From contig NZ_FNJI01000003.1 in NCBI RefSeq assembly GCF_900104445.1, positions 1-64,000 on the forward strand: 64,000 nt of DNA, in the 5' to 3' direction. A program made the position numbers and the translations under genes. Under the pieces are notes generated by a model, which was not told the origin of the DNA, searched no databases, and worked only from the letters and a program-made list of their open reading frames with translations. The DNA comes from Desulforhopalus singaporensis (GTDB lineage: Bacteria > Desulfobacterota > Desulfobulbia > Desulfobulbales > Desulfocapsaceae). Shown here one piece after another: positions 1 to 8,960 of this stretch. The first letter of the stretch is position 1; each line of letters begins with the position of its first letter.

Positions 1-102
1 TGGGAACTCATCCGCTCTACCATGCAGTTATTTGAGGTAGATTCCATGGAGAGAGTCCTGCGGATAATAGTTTTTGGCAGCAAGGAGGCTTTCAAAACGT
101 AA
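1..102 (+). CDS. possible C-terminal end of a truncated gene
   Basis: Frame 1 is open from the window edge to a TAA at 100-102, giving 33 residues. I recognise no family. It may be the tail of a gene that starts before the window, or a chance open frame. It lies in the AT-rich left end. Confidence 0.22.
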   Translation, partial: WELIRSTMQLFEVDSMERVLRIIVFGSKEAFKT

Positions 103-383
103 TGGCTTCTTGCTCAACCCCAAAGACGTTGTTTCAAAGATCAAAGCCCCATGAAAAAATCATATTTCCATGGGAAAATGGATTGATGTGCCCAAGAAAC
201 AGTCAATTTTAGGAAAAAAAAGACTTCATCTCCGGATAAATCGTAGATGAAAGCCTTGCTCCTTTAAAATTCATCATGACAACCTCTGATACCTCATGAA
301 CAGTTGCGTCTTTGGCGAATAAGTCGCTAAAACGGGAATAGCTGAGATGATTATTTGCTGACCAGGAGTTAATACTGAATGCT
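103..383. other. intergenic, nothing recognised
   Basis: About 280 bases of AT-rich sequence upstream of the DUF2059 gene. A short CCCATG/CATGGG inverted repeat lies near 149-176. I see no gene, RNA or clear promoter; the minus-strand open frame here is a shadow of the gene at 384. Confidence 0.4.
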
Positions 384-896
384 ATGAAGAAAACAAGCCT
401 CAAAGTAATAACGATATTTTCTTTTATAATTTTTTCGAGTAACAGCCTACTTATTGCTAGAGAAAAAAGAGAAGCCATCAATGAACTGCTTGACCTTTCT
501 GGTATAAACAGTTTGGGTGAGGAAATGGTTGATAACGCTGCTAAAGAAATGATAGAAGCTCTTCAAGAAAAAAGAAAAAATTTACCCAAAAGGGTTTATG
601 AAATAATCAATGAAGAGAAGGATTTTTTTAAGCAAAAAGAGCTTGTTAAAAAAAAGACTCTTTATAATTTTTTATATTATGAGTGTGATAGAAAATTTTC
701 CTATGATCAAGTCGAAGAATTAATTGCTTTCTACAAGACACCATTGGGGGAAAAAACCTTATCTATGTATAAAACTATTAATTCTGAAGGAATAAAAATA
801 TCATATAAGTGGTATAATAATAAAATTAAAATGTTTCCAAGAATGGTAAAAGAAAGACTCGAAGAAGAAGGCGTTTTAAAAACGAAGTTAGAATAG
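384..896 (+). CDS. DUF2059 family exported protein
   Basis: A 170-residue protein with a hydrophobic N-terminal signal segment (about residues 8-25, followed by charged residues) and a helical C-terminal domain. The stretch reading YDQVEELIAFYKTPLGEK (about residues 113-130) is typical of DUF2059, a small periplasmic or exported domain of unknown function. The gene is AT-rich and Lys/Glu/Ile-rich, unlike the GC-richer genes to the right, so it probably belongs to a separate or acquired segment. It ends in TAG. No operon partner is visible. The family call is fairly secure; no function can be given. Confidence 0.7.
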   Translation: MKKTSLKVITIFSFIIFSSNSLLIAREKREAINELLDLSGINSLGEEMVDNAAKEMIEALQEKRKNLPKRVYEIINEEKDFFKQKELVKKKTLYNFLYYECDRKFSYDQVEELIAFYKTPLGEKTLSMYKTINSEGIKISYKWYNNKIKMFPRMVKERLEEEGVLKTKLE

Positions 897-1045
897 TTGT
901 TGTTACGCACCAAATTCCAATCGTAATTTTACCAAATTAGCGATCGTAAGATTTTGGGTGTTTTTTGCAATTTTCCCACTTTATCGTCCTAATAGTGGCA
1001 GGTTTACGACATATCAGGTAAAACCATCTTTTCTTTGTTTTGTAA

Positions 1046-1447
1046 CAGCCTAATATAACCGAGAAACTCCATTGCTCTTTTTCTGTTTTTCGCTACGCTC
1101 AAACCAGTTGGGTTTTAAAAGGCATTGGGACAGCTCCACAATATCGTCGCAATCTAACGGAAAAAAGGAAGTCTAATTTCCCTCCTAAAGAGGTTATTGA
1201 GTATTATAAAAAGCTGTTTAACTCTTCTGGATTTCAGGGTTTTACGGTTTTTAGAGCAACCAGAAAATGGAGAAGCTATCATAAATCCCACCAAGGTACA
1301 AAGTATCGAACAACAGAGTACCTTGCATCTTGGTGGGACACAAAAAATAGTTATCTTTATTCATTAATATTGAGAAATCCTACTCCAAGTAAAGTGAAAA
1401 TTGAATCAAAAGAGTGGAGCGTAACCATGCAAAAGGTAATTATCTAA
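1046..1447 (+). pseudogene. open frame without a start codon, probable gene remnant
   Basis: An uninterrupted frame of 133 codons follows a TAA at 1043-1045 and ends at TAA 1445-1447. It has no ATG before its last few codons and no ribosome-binding site. The encoded sequence is rich in Lys, Tyr and Trp (for example EVIEYYKKLFNSSGFQGF and TEYLASWWDTKNSYLYS), which looks like real protein rather than random sequence. I do not recognise the family. It is most likely the decayed 3' part of a gene, or a gene with an unusual start. A short inverted repeat (AAACC/GGTTT, about 1101-1115) lies inside its 5' part. Confidence 0.3.
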
Positions 1448-1586
1448 AGAAAATTACGTTGCTTTGCGTAAACAACTAGAGGAAATATCCAACGATAATT
1501 TGAAATAGTGACATCTTCGCTGAAAACCCTACCAATATAACGCGGACAATCTCCTTGTCACCTGTCACTTGGTACGCGTTTACGCG

Positions 1587-1730
1587 ATGAACGAAATAAG
1601 TATCAAAGTAGGCAAATTAACATACTATACAATCCAAGCAACCACTGGAGTCAAGTGGGCAGAATCCGGACAACATCCTGAAATTGTAATCAAAATACTT
1701 GTGCCGACCGGACCACGGATTTACGAGTAA
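1587..1730 (+). CDS. short hypothetical ORF
   Basis: ATG at 1587 to TAA at 1728-1730, 47 residues, beginning MNEISIKVGKLTYYTIQ. No strong ribosome-binding site is seen. I recognise no domain. It sits in the AT-rich gene-poor left end, just before the GC-rich methylamine region. It may be a fragment. Confidence 0.25.
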   Translation: MNEISIKVGKLTYYTIQATTGVKWAESGQHPEIVIKILVPTGPRIYE

Positions 1731-1856
1731 CTTCGCAGACTCTGGGGGAGAGGGTGGAATTCTCCGTATTGGTGCCGTAATTGCTACTGTACAAGATAAA
1801 GATCAAGACCTCATTCTTTCTTATCCCCCAGTGTCAGGGAAGTTGCTCCCGGCAGC

Positions 1857-1883
1857 CAGCTCGGGGTTACAGGCCCCGAGCTG
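1857..1883 (-). terminator. stem-loop at the 3' end of the dehydrogenase/ETF operon
   Basis: A 10-bp perfect stem (cagctcgggg / ccccgagctg) with a 7-nt loop lies 42 bases past the stop codon of the EMO gene. There is no long T-run after it, so it is either a weak terminator or an mRNA 3'-end stabiliser. Confidence 0.5.
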
Positions 1884-1924
1884 CACATGTTATTCTTAAA
1901 AACGCTATCTCACAGGCTATTACA

Positions 1925-4012
1925 TCAGGCTTCCGCCGCAGCCGGTTCCAGGTGATCGACCGTCTGTTCGAGCTGTTTTGCGACGAGTTCGGCTATGTCG
2001 ATAACCTCGATCTCAGAATCGAGATTCAGCGTTTTCACCGCATCCTGGATGTTCACCAGACAGAAAGGACAGGCGGTCACGATCACGTTTGCCCCGATAT
2101 CTTTTGCCATCTGAACCCGGACAATCCCCATGCGGGTCTCCTCTTCCGGCTCGTAATAGAGCATCAGCCCGCCACCGCCGCAGCAGAACGACCGATCCTG
2201 GTTTCTCGCCATCTCCACCCTCTTTATTCCGGGGATGGAGTCGATCAGCTCCCTTGGTTCCAGGTACACTTCATTGTGGCGGCCAAGATAGCAGGGATCG
2301 TGGTAGGTATATATCTTTGTCGGGTCGGCTACCGGCTTGAGCTGCAGCCGTCCGCTCTTCACCTCCTTGAGCGCCAGCTGGCTGATATGGGAGGCGGGAG
2401 GAATATCTTCATACTCGTTTTTCAGAGCGTTCATTGCGTGGGGATCGGCGGTGACGATATTTTTGGCCCCGCACCCGGCGATGGCCTCACGATTCTGGTC
2501 CTTGAGATCCTGGAACAGCATCTCCTCGCCGAACCTTCTCACATCGTTGCCAGAGTCCTTTTCCTTCTTGCCGAGAATCCCGAAATCGATTCCCGCAGCC
2601 TGCAGAATCCGCGACGTGGCCCTGGCAATTTCCTGCATCCTGTCTTCATAGGACGTAATGCTGTCGACAAAATAGAGGGTGTCGGCAGTACCTTCCTTTT
2701 CAAGTATCTTTACATCGCACTGCGCGGCAAACTCTTCGTCTTTTGCCCACACAGCTCTCTTTTTTTCCATCTTGCCGTAGGGATTTCCCCTTTTTTCAAG
2801 AGCCTTGAGAGGAGCCTGCAACGACTGGGGAACCATTCCCTCATCCACCATGCCTCTTCTGAGATCGACGATCTTGTCGATATACTCGATCCCGATAGGA
2901 CACTCCTCCTCACAGGCGCCGCAGGTCGTACATGACCAGATTTCATCCTCCTTGTAGGTGGTGCCGACGAGATCGTCACTTGGTTTTATATCACCCGTCA
3001 GAGGATAACTGTCAAACAGCCGGTCCCTGCCCTTGACGGTCAGAAAGCGTGGCGAGAGCGGTCTGCCGACACTGTTGGCGGGACAGTTGTCCGAACATCG
3101 CCCGCAGTCGGCGCAGGAGTAGAAATCGAGCATATGTTTCCAGGTAAAATCTTCGAGTTTCTTTACCCCGACCGACTCCAGGTCAAACAGCTCCTCCCCG
3201 GATACTCCGTACTGAACCGGCTTGACGGTCCCTTTCTTGAGCCGCCAGCACCAGACGTTGAACATGGAGGTGACGACGTGAAAATGTTTACCAAGCGGCA
3301 GGTAGCAGAGAAATGAGAAAAAGACGATATCGTGCGTGAAATAGGAAAGGACATGTATCGTCTGCAGACTTTCCGGGGAAAAACCGGCGAATACTTTCAC
3401 CAGCAGCCATACAAGGGTAAACGGCAGCAGGAACTGCGGCTCTCCCGCAGCGACCATGGCCGCCTCGAAAGCGGCCTCGGACACCATCAAAAGAGCGATA
3501 AGCGTAAGCACGAGAACAGCTTCTTTGGAGTGGTCTTTTCCCTTTCCCTCGGGAACCCTGTACCGCTCAGGCTTTACCACCACCCGGCGATAGAGTGCAA
3601 CGGCGCAGGCAGCCAGTACGGCCGTTGCCGCCAGATCCTTTACGATGTTATAGACCGCACCGAAGCCGCCGGAGAATCCCGGCAGGCCAAATCCTTCGTC
3701 TATACCGATGAACACCAGGGAAACTGCCCGGATCGACAGGATGAGAAAACCGAAGAAAATTACCAGATGGACAGCTCCCGCAGTCTTGTACCTGAGCTGC
3801 CGCGACTGCGCCAGCCAGAGCGACAAAAAGTTTTCCCAGCGCTGTCCCGGGTGGTCTTTTCGTTCATCAACCATAGCCGCTCTTAGGGGAACGAGTCGCC
3901 GTTTCACCATGTAAGCAAAAAGCGCAATACCGCCCAGGGGGATCAGGATCGATACGACCCGCAGCGGAAGACCTAACACACTGAACTCTGCCGGAGAAAT
4001 CAAAGGTGACAT
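1925..4012 (-). CDS. EMO-like membrane Fe-S oxidoreductase (ETF to menaquinone)
   Basis: A 695-residue protein with a NarI-like membrane domain (about six hydrophobic segments, residues 10-35, 78-105, 125-143, 163-182, 195-212, 222-242, with several His for haem b). Two [4Fe-4S] sites follow: C300-C303-C306-C310 and C361-C364-C367-C371. Two C-terminal CCG (HdrD-type) modules come last, the second with YHDPCYLGRH, FCCGGGG and CPFC. This order matches the membrane 'DUF224' partner of ETF, described as ETF:menaquinone oxidoreductase (EMO), and is related to DgcB of betaine degraders. It is encoded just downstream of etfA and etfB and two genes from a dimethylglycine-dehydrogenase-like enzyme. 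The inferred flow is substrate, flavoprotein, ETF, this protein, menaquinone. The role is inferred; the architecture is clear. Confidence 0.85.
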   Translation of the reverse strand: MSPLISPAEFSVLGLPLRVVSILIPLGGIALFAYMVKRRLVPLRAAMVDERKDHPGQRWENFLSLWLAQSRQLRYKTAGAVHLVIFFGFLILSIRAVSLVFIGIDEGFGLPGFSGGFGAVYNIVKDLAATAVLAACAVALYRRVVVKPERYRVPEGKGKDHSKEAVLVLTLIALLMVSEAAFEAAMVAAGEPQFLLPFTLVWLLVKVFAGFSPESLQTIHVLSYFTHDIVFFSFLCYLPLGKHFHVVTSMFNVWCWRLKKGTVKPVQYGVSGEELFDLESVGVKKLEDFTWKHMLDFYSCADCGRCSDNCPANSVGRPLSPRFLTVKGRDRLFDSYPLTGDIKPSDDLVGTTYKEDEIWSCTTCGACEEECPIGIEYIDKIVDLRRGMVDEGMVPQSLQAPLKALEKRGNPYGKMEKKRAVWAKDEEFAAQCDVKILEKEGTADTLYFVDSITSYEDRMQEIARATSRILQAAGIDFGILGKKEKDSGNDVRRFGEEMLFQDLKDQNREAIAGCGAKNIVTADPHAMNALKNEYEDIPPASHISQLALKEVKSGRLQLKPVADPTKIYTYHDPCYLGRHNEVYLEPRELIDSIPGIKRVEMARNQDRSFCCGGGGLMLYYEPEEETRMGIVRVQMAKDIGANVIVTACPFCLVNIQDAVKTLNLDSEIEVIDIAELVAKQLEQTVDHLEPAAAEA

Positions 4013-4104
4013 TTTTTCAGTCCTTCTGATTAATTAAATTTAAGGCACCTGCGGTGTGGCAACACCAAAAGGTTGGCCGGACGACAGGTGCCGACAAAAC
4101 GAAA

Positions 4105-5073
4105 TCACCCTTTTATTGCCCTTATTTCCTTGGTAATGGCCGGGACAACTTCAAAAAGATCGTCGACGATGCAGTAATCGGCAACCCTGAATATCAAGGC
4201 GTCGGGATCATTGTTAACCGCAACGATGGTGTTGGAGGTGGAAATTCCTGCGGTATGCTGCATTGCCCCGGAAATCCCGCAGGCCAGATAAAGCTTCGGC
4301 GAGACCACCTTGCCGGTTTGTCCCACCTGGTCGGAATGGGGCCGCCAGCCGGCGTCAACCGCATTTCTCGATGCCCCGACGGCACCCCCGAGAAGATCTG
4401 CGAGCTCTTCAAGAATGGCGAAATCATCACCGTTCATCCCCCTGCCACCTGAGATGACATAATCAGCCTCGGTCAGCTCAACCTTTGAGGATACCACCAC
4501 GTTTTCCTCAAGCAGTTCGACTTTCACCTCGCCGGTGTCGACAGCAAACCGGGATATTTCCACCGGAACCTCATTTTCCTCTATCTTCATCATGTTCGGA
4601 CGAACAGAGGCCATCTGGGGCGTCCCCTCGATATCAACCTCGGCGATAACCCGTCCGCCATATAGCGGCCGGGTGGCCACCAGCCGTCCGTTCTCCAGGG
4701 AAAAACCGGTACACTCGTTTGCAAGGCCGACCTGCAGTTTTGCAGCAACCCTCGCCCCGAGCTCGATGCCGTTCGCGGTAGCCCCCATGAGCACCATTGA
4801 GGGCTCTGTTTCCTGCAGGATTGCCGCGAGAACATTAGCATACGGTTCTGCCTGGAACGATTTCAATTGCGCATCATCGGCTACGATGATCCTGTCCGCA
4901 CCATATTTTGCAAGCTCCGCTGCGCCCTCGGCAACCTCTGCCCCGAGCACTACCGCGGTCAGGTTCTGTCCCAGCTCCGACGCCAGTCTCTTTCCTTCAC
5001 AGACCGCTTCAAGAGAAATCTTCCGGAAGCCGTCGTTTCCATATTCTGCTATGACTGCAACACCTTGTGCCAT
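4105..5073 (-). CDS. etfA: electron transfer flavoprotein alpha subunit
   Basis: A 322-residue EtfA/FixB protein. The C-terminal FAD-binding part contains SGGRGM, GASRNAVDAGW and GQTGKVVSPKLYLACGISG (about residues 208-270), the typical ETF-alpha signature. It pairs with the EtfB encoded 47 bases upstream and shuttles electrons from the flavoprotein dehydrogenase of this operon to the EMO-like membrane protein encoded downstream. Length is normal. The start ATG follows a GGAG-like site. Confidence 0.93.
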   Translation of the reverse strand: MAQGVAVIAEYGNDGFRKISLEAVCEGKRLASELGQNLTAVVLGAEVAEGAAELAKYGADRIIVADDAQLKSFQAEPYANVLAAILQETEPSMVLMGATANGIELGARVAAKLQVGLANECTGFSLENGRLVATRPLYGGRVIAEVDIEGTPQMASVRPNMMKIEENEVPVEISRFAVDTGEVKVELLEENVVVSSKVELTEADYVISGGRGMNGDDFAILEELADLLGGAVGASRNAVDAGWRPHSDQVGQTGKVVSPKLYLACGISGAMQHTAGISTSNTIVAVNNDPDALIFRVADYCIVDDLFEVVPAITKEIRAIKG

Positions 5074-5120
5074 TTTCCTGTCTCCTTATCATCCACAGAG
5101 AAATCTACTCCGTAAAATTT

Positions 5121-5924
5121 TCATATCACCTGGCGCTCTTCCCTGAGCAGCTTGACCAGTGCAGCGGCTTTTTCAGCCGGGCTCGCACCTTCGATAATCC
5201 TTCCGCCGGTTCTTGCCGGAGCAAGTTCGAGCTTTCTGATTTTGATAAAGGCTCCGGCTGCGCCGACACTCTTTTCGTCGATGCCGAGGTCGTCGAGCTC
5301 AAGTTCATCAAAATCTTTCTTCTTCGCTTTCATTATGGCGCGAAAGGCCGGGTATCGCGGCTCGTTCAACCCTTTCTGGGCGGTGATTATTGCCGGCAAC
5401 GAGGTACGAACGGTGGCCGTGCCCCCCTCGATAAGCTTTTTGCAGGTTATGGCATCCCCGGAAATCTCCTGATGCACCACGGCTGATACAAGCGGCAGGC
5501 CAAGCATTTCGGCAACATGGGCGGGAACCTGGTAATTGTCGCCGTCAACCGCCCTGTTTCCTGCGATGATAAGGTCGTAGTCGATATCCTTGAGCGCCGC
5601 GACAATGATTTTGGCGCTGGTAAAGGCGTCCGCGCCGCCGTATACCCCTTCATCGATCTCATCGTTTACATGGACCGCGTGATCAACACCCATCGCATAA
5701 GCCACGCGGATCGCTTCGGGTACGGTGTCAGGGCCCACAGAGACCAGTGTTACAGTCCCTCCACCATCTTTTTCCTTGATCAGCAGCGCTTCCTCGATCG
5801 CGAATTCATCATAAGGGTTGATCGCCATTTTCACGTCTTCGCTGTCAATCCCGGTTGCGTCATCATTTATTGCAAGTTCGGATTCGGTATCCGGAACCTG
5901 CTTCATCAATACAACTATGTTCAT
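5121..5924 (-). CDS. etfB: electron transfer flavoprotein beta subunit
   Basis: A 267-residue EtfB/FixA protein beginning MNIVVLMKQVPDTE, with the AMP/adenine-binding region AINPYDEFAIEEAL near residue 35 and the family stretch IIAGNRAVDGDNYQVPAHVAE near 120. It forms the heterodimer with EtfA. A 138-base gap separates it from the upstream dehydrogenase gene, but orientation and content place both in one operon under the sigma-54 promoter at 8666. Confidence 0.93.
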   Translation of the reverse strand: MNIVVLMKQVPDTESELAINDDATGIDSEDVKMAINPYDEFAIEEALLIKEKDGGGTVTLVSVGPDTVPEAIRVAYAMGVDHAVHVNDEIDEGVYGGADAFTSAKIIVAALKDIDYDLIIAGNRAVDGDNYQVPAHVAEMLGLPLVSAVVHQEISGDAITCKKLIEGGTATVRTSLPAIITAQKGLNEPRYPAFRAIMKAKKKDFDELELDDLGIDEKSVGAAGAFIKIRKLELAPARTGGRIIEGASPAEKAAALVKLLREERQVI

Positions 5925-6062
5925 TTTATTCTCCTTGTTTCCGGTACCGGGAAACCTCCGGGTTCTCGTTGAAGGTTTCCCGGCTCATACACAGCACGAC
6001 AATGCTGAAGTAAAAGTTCCGTCCGCCGTTCGAGTAAAAGAGCGTCGGCTGAAAACACGTTG

Positions 6063-8510
6063 TTACATTTTGGTTCTCTCGTTTTTCGGATCATAGGGAG
6101 AACGGAGGTGAAGCTTCGCCGGATAGAGCCGTCCCTCCACCATCAACTCGTAACTGCCCTGCTCCATCCACTCCCGGGTTACCCCTTCTTTATTGACCAG
6201 GTAGCCCATGCCTACAGGACAGTCGATCTCAAAGCCGTATCCGCCCGAGGTAAGGGTATCGACAAACTCGCCGTTGCGATACACCGGCTCATTTCCCCAC
6301 AACCTCACATCCTTGTTTTCATCGAGGGTGAACATCACCATCTTTTTCGGCAGTACCGCTCCTTTCTGCTTCTCAAGAGCGTTGCGGCCGATAAATTCCC
6401 CCTTGTCAATCTTTACGCCAAACCCGAGTCCCGCTTCGTAAGGCGTGTCATCCGGCGTAATGTCGGACTCCCAGTGACGATATCCGGTCTCAAGGCGCAG
6501 CGAGTTCACCGCCTGCATTCCGACCAGCTTAAGCCCGTGCTTTTTACCTTCCTCCATGATCGCATCGAAAACAGTCAGGGCAAAGTTGGACGGGATATAG
6601 AGTTCCCAGCCGAGCTCCCCGACATAGGACATCCGAAGCGCCAGGGGCCTGGCGTAAGCCAGATCGATCTCCTGGGCGGTTCCGTAGGGAAATGCCTCGT
6701 TTGACAGGTCGGCATCGGTCAGGGCCGAGAGCAGATCCCGCGACTTGGGACCCATTACCGCCAGCATCGCATAGCCATGGGTCACATCGGTGACGGTACA
6801 GATCGAATCCGCCGGAATCCTGCGTCTGATATAGTCACAATCCCGTACCGTGGTGCCCGCTGCGGTAACGATGAAATAACTGTCCTCTGCGGTCCTGGTC
6901 ACCGTTACATCGAGCTCGAATCCGCCCTTGTCGTTTACCATCGGGGTATAGGTCGAGGTGCCTATGGGGCCGGCGATGTCGTTGGTGCAAAGCCGCTGCA
7001 GTACAGCTTCGGCGTCACGTCCCTGGACGATGAGCTTGCCCATGGAGGTGAGGTCATACATCCCCACCCCGTTGCGAACCGCTTTATGCTCCTCTTTCTG
7101 GTAGTCGAACCAGTTGGGCTTGCTCCAGCTGTATTCATGGACCGGCTTCACCCCGGCAGGGGCGAACCAGTCGGCGCGCTCCCAGCCGGCGATCATTGAG
7201 AAACATGCGCCGTTATCCTTGAGCCGGTCATGGAGCGGAGAACAGATGACAGGTCTCGCCGTTGTCCGCTGGCGGTTGGGGTAGTGGTGTTCATAGAGGA
7301 TACCGACCGACTCGACCACCCGGTCGTGCAGATACCTGGAGTTCTGCTGCCAGGGGAAATACCTGCGGACGTCAACCGGCCACAGCTGTTCTTCAGGAGA
7401 GCCATTTTCGATCCACTGGGACAGTGCCCGGCCGACACCTGCCGAACTTGCGATCCCCACCGAGTTCATGCCGCAGCCGACAAACAGGTTCTTGACTCCC
7501 GGGACTTCGCCGACCATGAAGGCGTTATCCGGAGTGAAACTCTCGGCCGACACCTGGAGATGGCGAATCTGCGCTTCTTCAAGAGCTGGAAAGCGCTCAA
7601 ACCCGCACTCCATGAATATTTCCAGCAGATCCCAGTCCTCGGCCAGTTCGGTGAATTTCCAGTTGGCCGGAATCCCCTTCATCCCATAGGGCTTGGCGAT
7701 GGGCTCAAAACCGCCCAGAAGGATTCCCCCGGACTCTTCCTTGAAGTAAGTGTAGCCGTCAAAATCACGAACGGTCGGAAAATGTTTCTTCAACCCTTCA
7801 ATGGGTACGGTGATGGCGTGGAGATGCTCCGCGGCATGAAGCGGCAGTGACGTCCCGGTCATCTTGCCGATCTGGCGGCCCCACATTCCGGCGCAATTGA
7901 CCAGGTATTCACAGCTGACATCGCCCATCTCGGTGCTGACGCCCTTCACCACGCCATTCTTGGTAACGATGCCGGTAACCCGGCAGTTTTCGACAATTGT
8001 AGCGCCGCCCATCTTCGCTCCCTTGGCAAGAGACTGGGTGGCGCCGACCGGATCGACCTGACCGTCTCCTGGAAGATAAAATGCGCTCTTGAGGTCGCTG
8101 GTGTTCATCAAGGGGACCAGGTCTTCCGCTTCCTTCAGGCTGATCTCATGCATTTCGATGCCGAACGCCTTGGCCATCTGCGCACCGCGCAGCCACTCGC
8201 GCCTGCGGTCTTCAGTCTGGCAGACACCTATGGCCCCGGTCCTTACGAATCCGGTGGCGACGCCAGTCTCTTCCTCCAGCCGCGAATAGAGCTCAAGGGC
8301 ATATTTGGCGAGATTGGACATCTCCCTGTTCTGGCGAAGCTGGGCAAGAAGACCGGCCGCCGCAAAAGTTGTCCCGGACCCAAGCTCCTTACGCTCCAGA
8401 ACCAGTACATCCTTGAAACCTGCCTTTGTCAGATGATAGGCCGTACTGCAGCCAACAATCCCACCGCCTATGATTACGACCTGTGCATGGGTCGGCAATG
8501 CTGTGCTCAT
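6063..8510 (-). CDS. dimethylglycine/sarcosine dehydrogenase-like flavoprotein (DAO + GcvT fusion)
   Basis: An 815-residue protein with an N-terminal FAD-dependent amine oxidase domain (Rossmann motif GGGIVG at 15-20, to about residue 370) fused to an aminomethyltransferase (GcvT-like) folate-binding domain (about 430-790). This is the dimethylglycine/sarcosine dehydrogenase layout: oxidative N-demethylation, with the one-carbon unit passed to tetrahydrofolate and electrons to ETF. The etfBA and EMO genes downstream fit this. In mammalian DMGDH a His in the STWHAAG motif binds FAD covalently; here the motif reads TTFAAAG, so that His is Ala50 and FAD is probably non-covalent. The substrate could be dimethylglycine, sarcosine or another N-methyl amino acid. 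Confidence 0.85.
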   Translation of the reverse strand: MSTALPTHAQVVIIGGGIVGCSTAYHLTKAGFKDVLVLERKELGSGTTFAAAGLLAQLRQNREMSNLAKYALELYSRLEEETGVATGFVRTGAIGVCQTEDRRREWLRGAQMAKAFGIEMHEISLKEAEDLVPLMNTSDLKSAFYLPGDGQVDPVGATQSLAKGAKMGGATIVENCRVTGIVTKNGVVKGVSTEMGDVSCEYLVNCAGMWGRQIGKMTGTSLPLHAAEHLHAITVPIEGLKKHFPTVRDFDGYTYFKEESGGILLGGFEPIAKPYGMKGIPANWKFTELAEDWDLLEIFMECGFERFPALEEAQIRHLQVSAESFTPDNAFMVGEVPGVKNLFVGCGMNSVGIASSAGVGRALSQWIENGSPEEQLWPVDVRRYFPWQQNSRYLHDRVVESVGILYEHHYPNRQRTTARPVICSPLHDRLKDNGACFSMIAGWERADWFAPAGVKPVHEYSWSKPNWFDYQKEEHKAVRNGVGMYDLTSMGKLIVQGRDAEAVLQRLCTNDIAGPIGTSTYTPMVNDKGGFELDVTVTRTAEDSYFIVTAAGTTVRDCDYIRRRIPADSICTVTDVTHGYAMLAVMGPKSRDLLSALTDADLSNEAFPYGTAQEIDLAYARPLALRMSYVGELGWELYIPSNFALTVFDAIMEEGKKHGLKLVGMQAVNSLRLETGYRHWESDITPDDTPYEAGLGFGVKIDKGEFIGRNALEKQKGAVLPKKMVMFTLDENKDVRLWGNEPVYRNGEFVDTLTSGGYGFEIDCPVGMGYLVNKEGVTREWMEQGSYELMVEGRLYPAKLHLRSPYDPKNERTKM

Positions 8511-8665
8511 TGGTTACCTCCAATATCAGATAATCTTTTTGATCCCCTCTTGTTCAGAGCTTTCGATCGATTCATGTTTGCCTGCATACCTTTTCAACAA
8601 AACAGCCTTAACCGGGAAGCCGCCACTTCTCCGGCAAGTCCGTTCCTGTTCACACCCCATACAGA

Positions 8666-8680
8666 GCAAGCGGTGTGCCA
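8666..8680 (-). promoter_or_regulatory. sigma-54 promoter of the dehydrogenase-ETF-EMO operon
   Basis: On the minus strand this reads TGGCAC-ACCGC-TTGC, an exact match to the -24/-12 consensus, about 155 bases upstream of the dehydrogenase ATG. An activator of the right class is encoded next door (8961-10379). Confidence 0.85.
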
Positions 8681-8871
8681 GCACGCAGGTCAAACGTTGA
8701 CTTCAGTCGCTGGCGCATGGTGACAGCTACTGAAAAATCTGGACAAACTACGATAAAAACGGGGAGTTAACAGATAAAGACTGAGGGAGGAAAAACCGGA
8801 TTTGCAACAGCTGGCACCACCCAAAAAAAGGAGTACCCCTTTCCCGTCGATCGTCATCGCCGGAATGAAAC

Positions 8872-8923
8872 AATGCATTTTCAGATCGACGCCCTGCATT
8901 TTAATGCAACTTTGCATTAAAAG
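8872..8923. promoter_or_regulatory. candidate enhancer cluster (TGCATTTTAATGCA-type sites)
   Basis: Three related sites: ATGCATTTTCAG (8873-8884), the near-palindrome TGCATTTTAATGCA (8895-8908) and the inverted TTGCATTAAAAG (8912-8923). They lie roughly 200-250 bases upstream of the sigma-54 promoter at 8666-8680, the usual place for activator binding sites. The likely ligand is the regulator encoded at 8961-10379. The rest of 8511-8960 shows no gene. Confidence 0.55.
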
Positions 8924-8960
8924 AGGAAAGATCGGACAGCGTGTTGCAGGAAATGTTGCT

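Noticed and set aside
1021-1140. Integron attC site (GTTGGGT near 1107)
   Set aside because: No matching RYYYAAC partner at proper distance and no integrase or cassette series.
1781-2935. A 384-codon plus-strand open frame opposite the EMO gene
   Set aside because: It is antisense to a clearly conserved Fe-S protein gene and has no family features; a GC-rich shadow frame.
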